DNA of 64,000 bases from Paraclostridium tenue (GTDB taxonomy: Bacteria > Bacillota > Clostridia > Peptostreptococcales > Peptostreptococcaceae), in contig NZ_BAAACP010000002.1 in assembly GCF_039521565.1 (NCBI RefSeq), positions 278,077-342,076 on the forward strand. Reading direction: 5' to 3'. The translations under genes were made by a program, and so were the position numbers. Below the pieces are notes generated by a model. The model was not told the origin of the DNA, made no database searches, and saw nothing but the letters and a program-made list of their open reading frames with translations. This document shows, in pieces, positions 63,367 to 64,000 of this stretch. Within the stretch, counting starts at the first letter, position 1; each line of letters begins with the position of its first letter.

Positions 63367-63385
63367 ATTGATAATAATTATCAAT
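63367..63385. promoter_or_regulatory. Fur box before the siderophore ABC operon
   Basis: ATTGATAAT-A-ATTATCAAT, a perfect 9-1-9 inverted repeat matching the Fur consensus, 53 bases upstream of the binding-protein start. A second, weaker match lies at 63403-63417 (TATAATCATTATC). Iron-repressed expression is expected. The rest of 63314-63647 is AT-rich without genes. Confidence 0.9.
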
Positions 63386-63647
63386 ATCTTTTGAACACTA
63401 TTCTATAATCATTATCGAAATTTGTCAATAAGTTTAATTATAAAAATATATAAATTTTAATTTCTATTTTAAATATTTTCTTTTATGGTTTATTTAAACC
63501 TCACTTATACTTAACTAACCAAAAACATAAAATCTTAGTCCTAAATAACTCTATTTTAGTCCAATATTTTAAATTTTCTAAAAATATATGGTATAAATTA
63601 TAATAATAATAAAAATTTTTATGCAACGTATGCGAACATTAAAGCTT

Positions 63648-63676
63648 TTTACAAAGAAAAAGTTTAATGGTATAAT
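63648..63676 (+). promoter_or_regulatory. sigma-A promoter of the SLH gene
   Basis: TTTACA (63648-63653), 17-base spacer, TATAAT (63671-63676), 31 bases before the ATG at 63708. Confidence 0.82.
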
Positions 63677-63707
63677 ATTACAGAAAATTACAACAACGGA
63701 GGCTATT

Positions 63708-64000
63708 ATGCATAAAAAATTAATAAGTTCAATGTTATTAAGTTCTATTTTAATAACACCTATCTATGTTCAAGCTAATCCTAAGCTAAAGCTAAGTGAC
63801 ATTTCTACACATTGGGCTAAAAAGGAAATAAATCAATTTATATCTAGTGGATATGTAAATGGATATGAGGACGGGACATTTAGGCCAGATAACTCAATAA
63901 CAAGAGCAGAATTTGTAAAGTTAGTAAACAAATACTTTGGATTTAATAACAAAGAAGATATAAAATTCTCTGATATAAATACAAATGATTGGTACTATAA
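63708..64000 (+). CDS. SLH-domain surface protein (3' end outside window)
   Basis: The open frame runs off the window after about 97 codons. Signal peptide (MHKKLISSMLLSSILITPIY, cleavage after VQA), then an SLH domain starting LSDISTHWAKKEINQFISSG with GYVNGYEDGTFRPDNSITRAEF, and the start of a second (FSDINTNDWYY). SLH at the N-terminus, unlike the metalloprotease at 50.4 kb where SLH is C-terminal. Ribosome site CGGAGG. Binds secondary cell-wall polymer; the effector part is not visible. Confidence 0.88.
   Translation, partial: MHKKLISSMLLSSILITPIYVQANPKLKLSDISTHWAKKEINQFISSGYVNGYEDGTFRPDNSITRAEFVKLVNKYFGFNNKEDIKFSDINTNDWYY

Overview
The window is low-GC, AT-rich DNA from an anaerobic Firmicute, most likely a Peptostreptococcaceae member close to Paraclostridium, Paeniclostridium, Romboutsia or Clostridioides. 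This is inferred from gene families and style: pyruvate formate-lyase, EFR1-type flavodoxin-ferredoxin, HsmA-type membrane protein, CGGC and DUF3189 proteins, SLH surface proteins, strong AGGAGG ribosome sites and abundant hairpin terminators. No rRNA, tRNA, CRISPR array, integrase or transposase was seen.

Layout. 1-8.7 kb: a CotH kinase/DUF4956/VTC-domain operon, an EFR1 ferrodoxin, a candidate small hydrophobic peptide gene, a CNNM/HlyC-type transporter and a P-type ATPase under a manganese (yybP-ykoY) riboswitch. 8.6-13.4 kb: fructose PTS (fruK-fruA) with a PRD-type regulator upstream. 13.6-19.1 kb: an AI-2E transporter and an RND efflux pump co-transcribed with its TetR regulator, with a palindromic operator. 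19.2-27.7 kb: pflB, a CstA-type transporter, FUSC and YHYH proteins, and a YkgJ cysteine-cluster protein.

27.7-40.1 kb is accessory. It begins with a compact DNA phosphorothioation operon (dndC-dndD-dndE) that lacks dndA, dndB and dndFGH, converging on a gene for a DUF262-DUF1524 (GmrSD/SspE-like) nuclease. This is the best candidate for an unusual defence system. It is followed by a gene graveyard: an amidase/DUF1659/DUF2922 module with several decayed partial copies, a broken DnaD-like replication gene, a remnant CGGC gene, a TIM44-like protein and a TDT transporter. A DnaC-like helicase-loader remnant lies far away, near 57.1 kb.

40.2-45.3 kb: a DUF3189 protein and a two-component system divergent from three membrane proteins (one unidentified, one HsmA-like, one FMN-binding). 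45.3-49.9 kb: a cytosine/creatinine deaminase-like amidohydrolase, a creatininase with all expected metal ligands, a DMT exporter and a PucR regulator, read here as a creatinine or related nitrogen-compound locus. 50.4-54 kb: a secreted M26-like zinc metalloprotease anchored by SLH domains. 54-59.4 kb: an ABC-F protein, two lipoproteins, a CGGC protein and a YitT protein. 59.5-63.4 kb: an iron-siderophore ABC operon preceded by a near-perfect Fur box. The window ends inside another SLH-domain gene.

Two GC-richer, multi-branched palindromic elements (about 8.6 and 39.9 kb) and a recurring family of terminator hairpins with an AAAAC loop are structures not explained by the genes.
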